Assembly (NCBI RefSeq): GCF_036884655.1
Contig: NC_088359.1
Location: 15,047,501-15,111,500 of the forward strand
Reading direction: 5' to 3'
Source: Musa acuminata AAA Group
Lineage: Eukaryota; Streptophyta; Magnoliopsida; Zingiberales; Musaceae
DNA: 64,000 bases
Both the position numbers and the translations under genes were made by a program. This document shows, in pieces, positions 32,254-43,108 of the stretch (the stretch's first letter is position 1; the number at the start of each line of letters is the position of its first letter). The notes beneath the pieces were generated by a model. The model did no database searches. It was not told the origin of the DNA and worked only from the letters and a program-made list of their open reading frames with translations.

Positions 32254-32844
32254 TCACATCAAACTCATTTCAAATTCGAGACTCATGGTTTTAGCAAAAG
32301 ATTCACAAAGAGATTCATTCATAGAACCGAAAATAATATCATCAACATAAATCTGAACAATAAGAAAATTATTTTCAAAGTTTTTGATAAATAATGTAGT
32401 ATCGATCTTGCCTTTTGTGAAATAATTTTCAGTAAGAAAAGTACTTAGTCTATCATACCAAGCCCTTGGGGCTTGTTTTAAACCATAGAGAGCTTTGGTT
32501 AATTTAAATACATGATTAGGGAGGCTATTATTTTCAAATCCGGGAGGTTGTTCAACATAAACTTCCTTAGAAATAAAGCCATTAAGAAAAGTGCTTTTAA
32601 CATCCATTTGAAACAACTTAAAATTATTATTACTAGCATAGGCAAGGAGTATCCTTATGGCTTCTAATCTAGCCACAGGAGCGCAGGTTTCTTCGTAATC
32701 GAAACCTTCTTCTTGGTTGAAACCTTTGGCCACTAATCTTGCCTTGTTTCTAACCACGATACCATATTCATCTTGCTTGTTTCTAAAGACCCATTTAGTA
32801 CCAATAACTAAATGGTCATTTGGCCTAGGAACACGCTTCCACAC
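32254..32844 (-). pseudogene. pol: copia F reverse transcriptase
   Basis: 196 codons of RVT_2-type [57 protein letters not shown] (motif A), [15 protein letters not shown], and [13 protein letters not shown] (YVDD catalytic). A TGA at 32254 (SLM-stop-ELTFF) and an upstream stop in ELN-stop-FERNEV break the polyprotein. Confidence 0.88.
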
Positions 32845-33030
32845 CTCATTTCTCTCAAATTAATTTAACTCATCTTGCATTGCGATAATCCATAAATCAT
32901 CTTTCATGGCTTCGTCAATTTGGGAGAGAAAAGCGGCGTTAGCATAGAAATTTTTAAGAGATGAACGTGTTTGAACCCCCTTAGATGTGTCTCCTAGGAT
33001 TAGCTCCTTAGGATGAGCATCTACATACTT

Positions 33031-33816
33031 CTAATCCTTCGGTAAGGATGTTTCAGAAATAGATGCATCCAAGTTGCTAGTTGGAGAAGGGATTTCATTC
33101 AAATTCATAGAATCGAAATTAACATCATCATCAAAATCATTTTTCTTGATTTCAAAAATCTCATTGAAAACAACATCAATGGATTCTTCTATAATTAAAG
33201 TCCTTTTATTGAAGATACGAAAAGCTTTAGAAACCGAAGAATAACCAAGAAAAATTCCTTCATCGGATTTAGCATCAAATTTTCCTAAGGCATCTTTTTC
33301 ATTCAAGATAAAACACTTACACCCAAAAACTTTAAAATATGAAACATTGGGTTTTTTATTATTCCACAACACATAGGGAGTTTTGGTGAGTAAGGGTCTT
33401 ACTAAAACTCTATTCAAAATATAGCATGCAGTGTTTACGGCTTCGGCCAAAAAATATTTGGGTAGGCTATGTTCATTCAACATGGTTCTTGCCATTTCTT
33501 GTAAATTTTTATTCTTTCTTTCTACTACTCCATTTTGTTGAGGATTTCTTGGAGTAGAGAAGTTGTGGTTGTATCCATTAGATTCACAAAATTCTTGAAA
33601 ATCACGGTTTTGAAATTCACCACCGTGATCACTTCGAATTGATGAAATCATAAAACCCTTTTTATTTTGAACAAGTTTACAAAACATGGTGAAATATCTA
33701 AAGCATTCATTTTTGTGTTTCAAGAAATAAGTCCATGTGTATCTACTATAGTCACTTACAATGACGAAGACGTATTTACTACCTCCTAGGCTTGATGTAG
33801 AGATTGGTCCGAACAA
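33031..33816 (-). pseudogene. pol: copia F integrase
   Basis: 261 codons of integrase core. The acidic triad regions are DLFGPISTSS (Asp at the upstream border), IRSDHGGEFQNRDF and NPQQNGVVERKNKNLQ. The C-terminal SSVSKAFRIFNKRTLIIEES region follows. A nonsense codon at 33031 (LPKD-stop-KYVDAH) and another before the core separate it from its neighbours. Confidence 0.85.
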
Positions 33817-33885
33817 GTCTATATGGATCTATTGTAAGGGCCTAGATGTGCTTATTTGATTCTTAGATTTGAAACTACTCTTAAT

Positions 33886-34371
33886 TTATTTTTCTAATTG
33901 ACAAGCATCACACACATTATCTTTGATGAACTTGATGTGAGGAATTCCTCGTACAAGTTCTTTAGATGATATTTGAGTGATTAGTTTCATGCTAGCATAT
34001 CCTAATCTCCTATGCCAAAGCCATGCATCCTCGTTCAAAACTGAGAAACATACTTCATTGCAAAGATCATTGATGTTAATGGTGTATACATTATTCTGTT
34101 TCAATGCAATCATAGATGTGTTTTTGTGTGGTTTTTCAATGATGCAAGCATTAGATTCGAATTTGACAATATATCCTTTATCACACAATTGATTAATACT
34201 CAAGAGGTTATGTTTTAAACCATCAACTAAGAAAACATCTTCAATAAAGAAGTTGGATTTGTTACCTATGGTTCCTTTGCCAATGATTTTACCCTTGTTG
34301 TTGTCTCCGAAGGTGACATAGCCTTCGTCTATGCTAGTGAGCTTAGAGAATTGAGATGGATCTCCGGTCAT
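33886..34371 (-). pseudogene. pol: copia F GAG-pre-integrase
   Basis: Identical to 47-532; see that entry for motifs. The protease motif LDSGC lies just upstream at about 34380-34400, behind a TAG. Confidence 0.8.
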
Positions 34372-34509
34372 ATGCCTTGAGCATCCACTATCAAGGTACT
34401 ATCTTTTACTCCTAGGTTGTGATGGTGTATGTCTCTACAAGAAAGGATAATTTTTAGGTACCCATTTACTTTTGGGTGCCTCAAAAACTGATCTACATCG
34501 TTTATCATG

Positions 34510-35103
34510 TTACATAGTGTTTGTCATGGTTCCTTTATGAACCCAAATTAATTTGTTCAGATTAATTTTCTTGTATGGACAATAATACGTTTTGTGTCCA
34601 TGGTTGCAACAAAAGTTGCATTTGCTTTGGTGTCGAACATATAGGATGGAGCCTTTTATGAAGGTGGTTGGATTTTGTTGAGGATTTCTCACAAATCCGA
34701 TTCCACTTCTTTTGGGAACGTGACCCTTGTTTGCAAGGATCATGTTCAAAGACTTGCGACCAACCTCAAATTTTTTCAAGGTGTCCTTAAGTAGCAAGTT
34801 TTCCTTTTGGATAGTTTCTAGATCATGGCATTTTATACAAGAACCTAAACTATCATGATATTCAATTTTTAACTTATCGAAATTACAAGTAAGACTATCA
34901 TGCTCCTTTTTTAGCAATTTGTATTTTCTACTAATAATCTTATATTCATCAAATAAGTCATGGAAGGCATTTAATAACTCATCAAATGATAAATCTGCAT
35001 CAATTAAATTTGTTACCTCCTCTCCGATGGCCATTAAGGCGTAATGAGCAACTTGCTCGGTGTTGGACTCCTCTTCTTCGGACATGCTTGAGTCATCCCA
35101 CAT
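34510..35103 (-). pseudogene. gag: copia F gag C-terminal part
   Basis: Identical to 671-1264: coiled-coil region and second knuckle CNFCCNHGHKTYYC. Confidence 0.75.
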
Positions 35104-35142
35104 TGCTTTGAGCGCCTTCTTCTTTGATGTTCTCTTCTTGGC

Positions 35143-36018
35143 TTAGGGACAATCACTTTTGTAGTGTCCCGGCTTTTTGCACTCGTAGCAAATAACTTGG
35201 TCCTTTTTGGGTTCAAGTTTATTTTTTGTGTCATTTTTAAACTTGTTTCTCTTAATGAATTTTTTGAATTTCCTTGTTAGAAGTGCCAAGTCATCATCAC
35301 AGTCCTCATCACTTGAGTTTTCTCTTAAGTGGTCATCTAAAGTTCTAAGTGCCATATCCTTCCTGTTCTTTGGAAGGATGTTTTCTTGCTCTTCATGAGC
35401 CTTGCATGTCATTTCATAAGTCATTAATGACCCGATTAGTTCTTCAAGAGGGAAGTTGTTTAAATCTTTAGCCTCTTGAATAGCAGTGACTTTAGGGTCC
35501 CAACTCTTAGGAAGGGATCTTAGAATCTTATTTACTAGCTCAAAATCCAAAAAACTTTTCCCGAGTCCTTTTAGACCATTGACGACATCCGTGAAACGGG
35601 TGTACATGTCGCCAATAGTCTCACTCGGTTTCATTCGGAAAAGTTCGAAAGAATGTATCAAAATATTTAATTTTGACTCTTTCACTCTACTTGTGCCTTC
35701 ATGAGTCACTTCGAGTGTATGCCAAATATCAAACACGGTTTCACAAACCGAAACAAGATTAAACTCATTTTTATCAAGCGCACAAAATAAGGCATTCATA
35801 GCCTTTGCATTGAGAGCAAAAGTCTTCTTCTCCAATTTGTTCCAATCGATCATTGGAAGAGAAGACTTCGAAAATCCATTTTCGACAAGATTCCAAATTT
35901 TAAAATCCATTGAAATAAGGAAGATCCTCATTCGGGTCTTCCGATAGGTGTAGTCTATCCCATTGAACATGGGTGGACGAGTAATAGAATGGCCCTCTTG
36001 GTTTCCGGCGTATGCCAT
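35143..36018 (-). CDS. gag: copia F gag N-terminal part
   Basis: 291 codons, identical to 1304-2179: MAYAGNQEGHS start, capsid region, knuckle CYECKKPGHYKSDC. The start codon is 37 bp downstream of the PBS at 36055-36066. Confidence 0.85.
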   Translation of the reverse strand: MAYAGNQEGHSITRPPMFNGIDYTYRKTRMRIFLISMDFKIWNLVENGFSKSSLPMIDWNKLEKKTFALNAKAMNALFCALDKNEFNLVSVCETVFDIWHTLEVTHEGTSRVKESKLNILIHSFELFRMKPSETIGDMYTRFTDVVNGLKGLGKSFLDFELVNKILRSLPKSWDPKVTAIQEAKDLNNFPLEELIGSLMTYEMTCKAHEEQENILPKNRKDMALRTLDDHLRENSSDEDCDDDLALLTRKFKKFIKRNKFKNDTKNKLEPKKDQVICYECKKPGHYKSDCP

Positions 36019-36054
36019 CTCTCTTGGGTTTTAATCCGTTTGAGAGTTAACCCC

Positions 36055-36066
36055 GCTCTGATATCA
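36055..36066 (-). other. PBS of copia F
   Basis: The complement reads TGATATCAGAGC, one mismatch from the tRNA-iMet PBS. It lies two bases from the inner LTR end. Confidence 0.75.
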
Positions 36067-36068
36067 AT

Positions 36069-37625
36069 TGTTAGGATCAAGAGTACTAAGAGGGGGGGGT
36101 GAATTAGTACAGTAGAAAACTTTCGACGATTAAAATCGCATTCGTACGATAAGAGCGATTTCAATAGAAAATCCGATTTGTAAATCACTTTAACTTGTAA
36201 TCAAGCAAGATGCAGTTAAAGCAAGCCTATGAAGGCAGCTTGCAGTTGTGATGGAAATTAGAATGTAAGTGTAAACTGAAATATGATGTTCGTACGATAA
36301 AACGGATTTACGTCTAAATGCTAATTCGGAAAATACTGAACTTGAAACACGATCGTAAATGCACAGAAGGTAGTAAGCTATTGAGGAGGTTTGCAATAAA
36401 GATAATATGTTCAAAGTAAATGCAAACCGAGATTTAGAGTGGTTCGGTCAATCTTGACCTACATCCACTTCTAACTTCCTCCCCCGATGAGGTCACCGAC
36501 GTCCACTAGAGGCCTTCCTTCAATAGGCGAAGGCCAACCACCCTTTTACAGTTTCACTCCTTTTGACGGGCTTAGGAGACAACCCTTACAGAATTTTCTT
36601 TCCTCTCTTAATAGATCAAAACTTGGAAGAAAAGAGGAAGGAGAACTTTTAACTCATACAACACTTTTTGAGCTCTAAAAGACACAGAGTAAGATCAGGA
36701 TTTCGGTGGTTTTTGGTTACTCTATCATTGCTGAAAGGGTGGGGTATTTATAGGCCCCAACCCAGTTTGAATTTCGAGCTCAAAACTGTCAATTCCCGGA
36801 ATTCCGGGGTCTAGCGGTTGCACCGCCTGACTAGGGCGGTTGCACCGCCTGGCAGAGCTCGAAGACTGAGCCTCTAGGCGGTGCCACCTCCTATTAGGGG
36901 CGGTTGCACCTCCTGCTAGAGCTCGGAGGTCGAGCTCCGGCGGTGCCACCGCCTAACTAGGGCGGTTGCACCGCCCAGCCAGAGCTCGGAGACCGAGCTC
37001 AAGCAGTTGCACCTTTGTCAGAGGTGGTTGCACCACCCAGCTAGAGCTCGGAGACTGAGCCCTGGGCGGTGCCACCGCCGACCCAAGCGGTGCCACCTCT
37101 AGCCAAGTAATCTGGGTCCGAATGGCCTGATCCATTCGGCCCAATTTGGGTCTTTCAAGGGCCCAATTGCCCCAAGATTAAGTTAATGGGATCACCTCCC
37201 ATTTCTAACTTAATCATCATGCTAACTACGAATTTCTTAAGGCATTTACTGCAACTTGCTCCGGTGCGTCATTCGCTTCTTCCGGCGAGCTTCCGGCAAA
37301 CTTCCGGCGAACATCCGACGAACCTTCGGCGATGCTCCGACGGACTTCCGGTAAACTCCTGGACTTGCGACGATCCACTTGGTGAGTTCCAACAAGCTTC
37401 TTTGGCAAGCTCCTGGACTTCTCAGATTTGTTCTCGTAGAACCTCTAACGACCGTCCGGACTTCCGTCGAACTCTCGAACCCCCAACGTGATCATAGTCT
37501 TGACTCCGGCGCAACTTCTACTGCATGTCTTACTTTCATCGTAGTTAATCCTGCACACTTATCTCAACATATGGATTAGGTAACAAATGACAATTGATGT
37601 CATCATGAAAATCCGAGATTCAACA
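36069..37625 (-). repeat. 5' LTR of copia F (1557 bp)
   Basis: Plus-strand borders are TGTTAGGATC and GAGATTCAACA. The first 126 bp equal 2230-2355. It contains a GC-rich array of GGCGGT...ACCGCC palindromic units at about 36811-37095 and a TATA-like tatttatagg complement at about 36745. Confidence 0.88.
36811..37095. repeat. Palindromic GGCGGTTGCACCGCC array in copia LTR
   Basis: About nine degenerate copies of GGCGGT(T/G)(G/C)CACCGCC, spaced by agctcggagaccgagctc-type segments that are themselves inverted repeats. Similar arrays occur in the LTRs of I and H. Confidence 0.75.
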
Positions 37626-38219
37626 TTCTCCACTTTCGTCAATGTCTAACTTAGTGAAGGTACTAATAGGAGTGTTGATAGCTTTTGAACTATCCATATT
37701 AAATCTTTTTAGTAAGTCTAAAGTATATTTTATTTGATTAAGAAAAATACTATTGCTAAGTTGTTTAATTTGTAAGCCTAAAAAGAAGGTTAGTTCCCCC
37801 GTTAGGCTCATTTCAAATTCTAGACTCATGCTTTTGGCAAATGATACACATAAGGATTCATTTGTAGAACCAAAGATAATGTCATCAACATAAATTTGAA
37901 TAATAAGAAAATTATTTTTAAAATTTTTAATAAATAATGTAGCATCGAACTTATCTTTAGAGAAATTATTATGAATTAGAAATGAGCTAAGTCTCTCATA
38001 CCAAGCCCTTGAGGCTTGTTTCAATCCATAGAAAGCTTTAGTCAATTCAAACACATCATTAGGAAAATTATCATTCTCAAATCTAGGAGGTTGTTTAACA
38101 TAAACTTCTTCGGAGATAAAGCCATTAAGAAAAGCACTTTTAACATCCATTTGAAACAACTTGAAATTATTACTACTAGCATAAGCAAGGAGTATCCTTA
38201 TGGCTTCTAATCGTGCCAC
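37626..38219 (-). pseudogene. pol: copia H reverse transcriptase
   Basis: About 198 codons: [73 protein letters not shown], then KAINTPISTFTKLD. The YVDD motif is intact. It ends where F is inserted (DIDESGE). Upstream (38220-38432) the N-terminal RT region is present but carries stops. Confidence 0.85.
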
Positions 38220-38432
38220 AGGAGCGAAGGTTTCTTCATAATCGATACCTTCTTCTTAGTGGAAACATTTGGCCACTAATCTAGCCTTGTTTCGAACCAC
38301 GATACCATATTCATCTTGCTTATTTCTGAAGACCCATTTAGTACCAATAACTAAATGATCATTTGGCCTTGGAACAAGCTTCCACACCTCATTTCTCTCA
38401 AATTAATTCAATTCTTCTTGCATTGCGATTAC

Positions 38433-38666
38433 TCATGAATAATCTTTCATAGCCTTATCAATGCATTTAGGTTCAATTTGGGAGAGAAAAGCGGTGTTGG
38501 CACAAAAATATTTAAGAGAAGAACGAGTTTGAACATCTTTCGATGTATCTCCTATAATTAGCTCCTTAGGATGAGCATCTACATACTTCCATTCCTTCGG
38601 TAAAGAAGGTTCGGAAGAAGATGCATCCAAGTTGCTAGATGGAGAAGGAGAATCATTTAAATTCAA
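38433..38666 (-). pseudogene. pol: copia H integrase C-terminal linker
   Basis: 77 codons: SSEPSLPKEWKYVDAHPKELIIGDTSKDVQTRSSLKYF and the FLSQIEPKCIDKAMKD region that links integrase to RT in this family. From 38667 to 38959 the C-terminal part of integrase is readable but frameshifted. Confidence 0.75.
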
Positions 38667-38959
38667 GGTATCAAATTAAGATCATCATCAAAATTATTTT
38701 TCTTAACTTCAAAAATTTTATTAAAAACAACATGAATAGATTCTTCTATAATTAAAGTTCTTTTTGTTAAAGATACGAAATGCTTTAGAAACAAAAGAAT
38801 AGCCAAGAAAAATTCCTTCATCGGATTTTACATCAAATTTACTTAAGGCATCATTTTAATTCAAAATAAAACATTTACATCCGAAAACTTTAAAGTATGA
38901 AACATTAGATTTTTTATTGTTCCACAACTCATACGGAGTCTTCGAAAGTAGTGGTCTCA

Positions 38960-39395
38960 TGTTAGGAACCTTTTACTGAGCTTTTGAATAATGTTTATTG
39001 AGTCTGTTTAGTCCAGTTGTTTTTTGAGTCGGTTTGGTTCAGTTAGATTTAAGTAGAGGTTTATTTAATATTTATTTATTATTAGAGTTCAAGTCCTGAT
39101 GGACCCTGGGTGGAACTCTATAAATAGGGATGTAACTACTTCTTTTCGGTAATATATGAAAAATACTATTTTTGTCTTGTGACAAACCCTAGAAGGCCGA
39201 TCCCCTCGAAGCGATCAAGGAGGGCCGATCCCCTCGAAGAGATCAAGGAGGGTCGATCCCCTCGAAGTGATCAAGGAGGTCAATCCCCTCGAAGCGATCA
39301 TTATCATCCCCTTTCTCTTCTTCTTTTTTACGATAAGACTTTAGGGTTTTATCATTTGGTATCAGAGCCTACGATAAGACTTTAAGGTCTTATCA
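38960..39395 (+). repeat. 5' LTR of M
   Basis: 436 bp from TGTTAGGAACC to CTTATCA. TATAAATAG is at 39119-39127. It has four 28-bp repeats at 39193-39299. Near the end the last about 35 bp are tandemly duplicated, including an internal PBS copy (tggtatcagagc at about 39357-39368). Confidence 0.85.
39193..39299 (+). repeat. 28-bp tandem repeat in M LTR
   Basis: Four units of the type CCGATCCCCTCGAAGNGATC, separated by AAGGAGG. The 3' LTR copy is at about 42376-42482. A single related unit (ccgatcccctaaagagatc) sits at the equivalent place in the A-E LTRs. Confidence 0.8.
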
Positions 39396-39397
39396 TT

Positions 39398-39409
39398 TGG
39401 TATCAGAGC
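39398..39409 (+). other. PBS of M
   Basis: TGGTATCAGAGC, two bases after the LTR end. A second identical 12-mer lies about 40 bp upstream, inside the LTR. Confidence 0.8.
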
Positions 39410-40976
39410 AACGATCCGTGGCGCAGCCCGCCGCAGCCTTACCGTTGTCGCTGTTTCCCCGGCCAACAACCTTCGACCACCGCTCGACCTCCTCGCTTCC
39501 CCATCTCGTTCAAAAACTAGAAAAAGAAGGAAAGAAAGAAAGAAAGAAGAAGCAGCAACCGCAGCCACGCACCTCTGCTTCCCCTACGTCCGACCAGCCC
39601 ACCCGCCGGCCGTCGCTGCTCTTCGGCCAGCAACCGACTCTGCCCCACTTCCGGCCAGAGTCCACCGCCTCCTCCCACCCGAGCCACCACCGCTGCCAAG
39701 AGACGATGTTGCCAGCATCCCACTCTGCCGCAGCCCTGCTCCTCTTCTCTACCGCCGCTGCAGGGCAACTCCTTCTCCACCACCGTCGCTGCTTCCCGGC
39801 CGATCGATCACCGCCGCCTGCCTCCCAACCGCAACCCTAGCCATGACCCCCCCCTTGGGTCGCAACCGCAGTGGCCGGTTGCCGCAGGCCCTCGTTGCAG
39901 CGGTTGCCGAAACAGAGCTTCCTCTATTGCCGCAGCCCCTCGTCGATCGTAGCCGCGCCTCGAGCGCCGTCGCCTTCCAACCGACCCACCACCACTGCCA
40001 GCCACCGTGCGGCGACCGCTGCTCGCCTCCCAGCCGCCACTTCCCTTGGCTCGGGCGAGAACGACCACCGCCACTCCCCCTTGCTCTGCCCCCTTGTGAT
40101 CGAGAAACAGGGCAATCCTCTTGCTGCTGCTGCGAACGCCGGTTGCCACCACCGTCGCTACTACTGCCCAGCCAGCGACGACGTCGCTCGCCGCCCAGCC
40201 TGCCACGACTGTTGCTACCAGCCACCGCAGCCTTCACCTCAACCCCCTCAATCTGCACCGTTGCTGCAGCCCCCTTGCTCTGCATCTTTGCTGCAGCCGC
40301 CGATTGCCACCACTGCAGCCTCAACCCCGGCCGCTTCAACGCCACGTCCCTCTTGTTCTGCCTCCGCTGCTGCAGTTGTTGGTTGGCATCACCGCAGCCT
40401 CAACCTGGCTGCTCGGCGATTGCTTCCTTGGGTCACAGCAGTCACAACCGTCGCCTTTCAGCCTCGGCACTCTCATCTCACGCAGTGACAAAAACACAGG
40501 GCAGCAACTCTTCCTCCATCGCAGCCACTGCAGCGGCGAGTCTTTGCCGGCGCTACCCCCAACCACATCACCATCGCTGCCTCCCAACCCTCAACAGCAG
40601 CGATCCCTCCACGCAGCGACTGCAATAAGCATTGTTGCCTCTCACTAGCGCCTCCTTCCGCAGTGTGACAGAAACAGAGCAACACTACCTTCCATCCACG
40701 CTGTCGCAGCCATCGCAGCGGTGAGCCCTTGGCGATGCTGCCCTAGCCGCACCACCATCGCTACCTCCAAGCCCTCAGCAATAGCGATCCCTCTACGCAG
40801 CGACCGCAACAAGCATCGCTGCCTCCCACGCGGCGACCACAGCTACATCCCCGCATCCTCGCAGCAACCCTTCATTCCCATAGTGTTGCCACCAATTGCA
40901 TCACAACAGCAGCACCGAATAGGGCAGTGATCGATGCCCTTGACCAACACCAAAAATAGGACTTGAGATTACAGAT
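39410..40976 (+). other. C-rich leader of M with spurious ORFs
   Basis: About 1.5 kb that is strongly C-rich and G-poor on the plus strand, built from gccgcagcc, ccaccgc and ctgctgc-type words. Long ORFs are open in several frames on both strands (for example 39843-40628 + and 39749-40345 -). Their low-complexity P/S/A/R/H composition and overlap indicate base bias, not genes. The related sequence in N (62271-62520) supports leader function. Confidence 0.65.
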
Positions 40977-40991
40977 TTGCAGTCTTACGAA

Positions 40992-41504
40992 ATGGCCATC
41001 GATAACTCAATGAAAGCACAAATGGAAGCATTGGAAATTAGAATTGAGAACCGGTTACAAGAAGTACTTAATGATTTCAAAAAGGACTTACTGGGGAGCC
41101 TTAGTAAATTTCAACAAGGTAGGAGCTCAAGTTCTACATTGCATAGATCTGGAAATACTAGAAAAGGACCCCAAGATTATGACATAATCTACTCATACAT
41201 GAAGGTGGATGGACAGCTCTCAAAAATTTGTCAGACTTCTACAGTGTTGGAATATCATAGTAGGTTTGAAAGATTATCAAATCAAGCTAGAGATTGGTCG
41301 GAACGACAACTTCTGGATACATATATTGAATGTCTTATTCCAGAGATCCGGTGTGAAGTTAAGGCTCGTCAACCTCGCAATATGATAGCTGTGATCTCAT
41401 TCGCACATCTACATGAGAAAAAAATCAACAGGGAAAATCATGGAAACAGAAGTGATAACCACCAGATGATCAATATGCAACCCACCATATCTATTCCCAA
41501 CTAA
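40992..41504 (+). pseudogene. gag: M gag with central deletion
   Basis: ATG at 40992 (MAIDNSMKAQMEALE). The N-terminal predicted helix is followed, after MKVD, directly by [25 protein letters not shown]. Compared with A-E and N, about 75 residues of the central gag domain are deleted. The C-terminal part retains YIECLIPEIRCEVKARQP. It ends at TAA. Confidence 0.75.
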
Positions 41505-41561
41505 AGCCTTGACACCCGAGGACTAACCCAAGAAGACCTCAAGAAAAATTCAGCAAAGGGT

Positions 41562-41951
41562 TTGTACTATGATGAAAAGTGGAGTATGGAGCACCAATGT
41601 AAACAAGGGCAGCATATTATGATTGAGCCAATTGGAGAGGAACCGAAAGCAGAAGAGTTGGACTCCGATCATGAAGGTATAAATTCTAATGAAGACGTTG
41701 AACCTACCATACATACAATGCATATATTAGCCGACTACTCTAACCCGCAAACTATGGAAGTTGCCGGAACTCTAGAGCATCAGCCTATTATAGTTTTGAT
41801 TGATACTGGTAGCACTAACAATTCTATGGACAGTAAGACTGTTGACCGATTGGCCCACCACATCGAAGTAAAGATCATTGAAGACTATGACAGAATCGAA
41901 GTAAAGATCATTGATGGACGGATTTTCACTTGTGATAGCAAAGGTTCATAG
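41562..41951 (+). pseudogene. pol: M knuckle remnant and aspartic protease
   Basis: The knuckle has lost Cys residues (YYDEKWSMEHQC). The acidic linker and protease VLIDTGSTNNSMDSK at about residues 82-96 follow. A partial duplication is visible as IEVKIIED/IEVKIID. It ends at TAG. Only short RNase H and chromodomain scraps are recognisable down to the PPT at about 42153-42168. Confidence 0.75.
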
Positions 41952-42169
41952 ATAAAATTGATTATACAGAGCCAGAAGTTTCATGCAACGATTACTACAC
42001 TGAAAGATCGACCTGTTGCTTCCACTCTCAAAAAGTGGAGACCATACTTACTTGATCAACACGTTGTGATGCGTTGTAGATAGTCTATGGCTAAAGTGCT
42101 GAAAGAGAAGCTCCCCGAGATTGATGCTGCTCAGCCTTGAGGACAAGACTGATTTGAAGAGGGAGGAAC

Positions 42170-42579
42170 TGTTAGGAAACTTTTACTGAGCTTTTGAATA
42201 ATGTTTATTGAGTCTGTTTGGTTCAGTTAAAGTCAAGTAGAGGTTTATTTAATATTTATTTATTGTTATAGTTCAAGTCCTGATGGACCCTGGGTGGAAC
42301 TCTATAAATAGGGATGTAGCTACTTCTTTTCGGTAATCTATGAAAAATACTATTTTTGTCTTGTGACAAACCCTAGAAGGCCGATTCCCTCGAAGCGATC
42401 AAGGAGGGCCGATCCCCTCGAAGAGATCAAGGAGGGTCGATCCCCTCGAAGTGATCAAGGAGGCCGATCCCCTCGAAGTGATCATTATCATCCCCTTTCT
42501 CTTCTTCTTTTTTACGATAAGACTTTAGGGTTTTATCATTTGGTATCAGAGCCTACGATAAGACTTTAAGGTCTTATAA
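42170..42579 (+). repeat. 3' LTR of M
   Basis: 410 bp, close to 38960-39395 but missing about 25 bp near its start and ending ataa instead of atca. It keeps the internal PBS copy and the 28-bp repeats. Confidence 0.85.
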
Positions 42580-42584
42580 TCTTA

Positions 42585-42880
42585 CTAGAACCCTATTCAT
42601 AATATAGCATGTCGTATTTACGGCTTCAGTCCAAAAATATTTGGGTAGGCTATGTTCATTCAACATGGTTCTTGTCATTTCTTGCAAATTTCTATTCTTT
42701 CTTTCTACTACTCTATTTTGTTCAGGATTTCTTGGAATAGAGAAGTTATGGTTATATCCATTAGGTTCATAAAATTCTTGGAAATCATGGTTTTGAATTC
42801 ACCACCGTGATCACTTAGAATTGATGAAATCATAAAACCCTTTTCATTTTGAACAAGCTTATAAAAATTTGAGAAATACC
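42585..42880 (-). mobile_element. Copia element H, second piece (integrase core)
   Basis: Homologous to 33390-33690 of F: NLQEMTRTMLNEHSLPKYF and the ISSILSDHGGEF integrase region (minus strand, frame damaged). It ends at 42880 in the LINE target-site duplication. Confidence 0.8.
42866..42880. repeat. LINE target-site duplication, left copy
   Basis: tttgagaaatacc (preceded by at) directly precedes a T10 tract, which is the poly(A) tail of a minus-strand LINE. The matching copy atttgagaaatacct lies at 58061-58075. Confidence 0.85.
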
Positions 42881-42890
42881 TTTTTTTTTT

Positions 42891-43108
42891 GTAAGTAAAA
42901 GTAAATTGATTATGTGTAAAGTTTCTACAAATAGCTTTATCTATACAAGTCATTGACAAAGCCAAGTAACTCATAGAGTGCGAATACAATAGTTATGACT
43001 ACACATGCTGTAGACTATAACTCCCAATTATAGTCAACATAGAAAATGCTTATCCAGTTATATCAAAACTACCTGTGGGTACATTATTTGGCATCATTCC
43101 CAAGATTT
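42891..43108 (-). other. 3' UTR of LINE L
   Basis: About 220 bp between the end of ORF2 and the poly(A) tract. No coding potential. Confidence 0.6.

Larger units (their letters stand above)
30036..37625 (-). mobile_element. Copia element F (SIRE-like), 3' LTR mostly displaced
   Basis: A minus-strand copia element: 5' LTR 36069-37625, PBS 36055-36066, gag, protease, integrase, RT, RNase H, about 1.2 kb of 3' non-coding DNA, PPT (about 30179-30195), and the last 143 bp of the 3' LTR (30036-30178). It is inserted into the RT region of older copia H (H resumes at 37626). Pol is split by at least five nonsense codons. Confidence 0.9.
37626..38959 (-). mobile_element. Copia element H, first piece (RT to integrase C-terminus)
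   Basis: The oldest copia of the window, interrupted by F on the left and M on the right. It is homologous to 32080-33390 of F with many differences. H continues at 42585-42880 and 58061-61540. Confidence 0.85.
38960..42579 (+). mobile_element. Small gypsy-type element M (non-autonomous), near-TSD TCTCA/TCTTA
   Basis: A 3.6-kb element with LTRs at 38960-39395 and 42170-42579, PBS at 39398-39409, a 1.5-kb C-rich leader, deleted gag, protease, and almost no RT or integrase (only KKWRPYLLDQHVV-like RNase H and a chromodomain end). The flanks are tctca (38955-38959) and tctta (42580-42584), a 5-bp TSD with one change. It is inserted in the integrase of copia H. Gag and protease resemble those of A-E at low identity. 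Confidence 0.88.

Noticed and set aside
36811..37095. Short spaced repeats that could suggest a CRISPR array
   Set aside because: Units are degenerate palindromes inside a plant copia LTR with irregular spacing; there are no cas genes and the DNA is eukaryotic.
39179..39385. Small ORF with repeated PRSDQGG units in the M LTR
   Set aside because: It is a translation of the 28-bp LTR tandem repeat, and the same occurs in the 3' LTR at 42363. No ATG, no family.
39843..40628. Long P/S/A/H-rich ORF (261 codons), with rival ORFs on both strands
   Set aside because: It lies in the C-rich leader of M. Several overlapping frames are open because the sequence is biased and low in stop-prone words. 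No domain was recognised.
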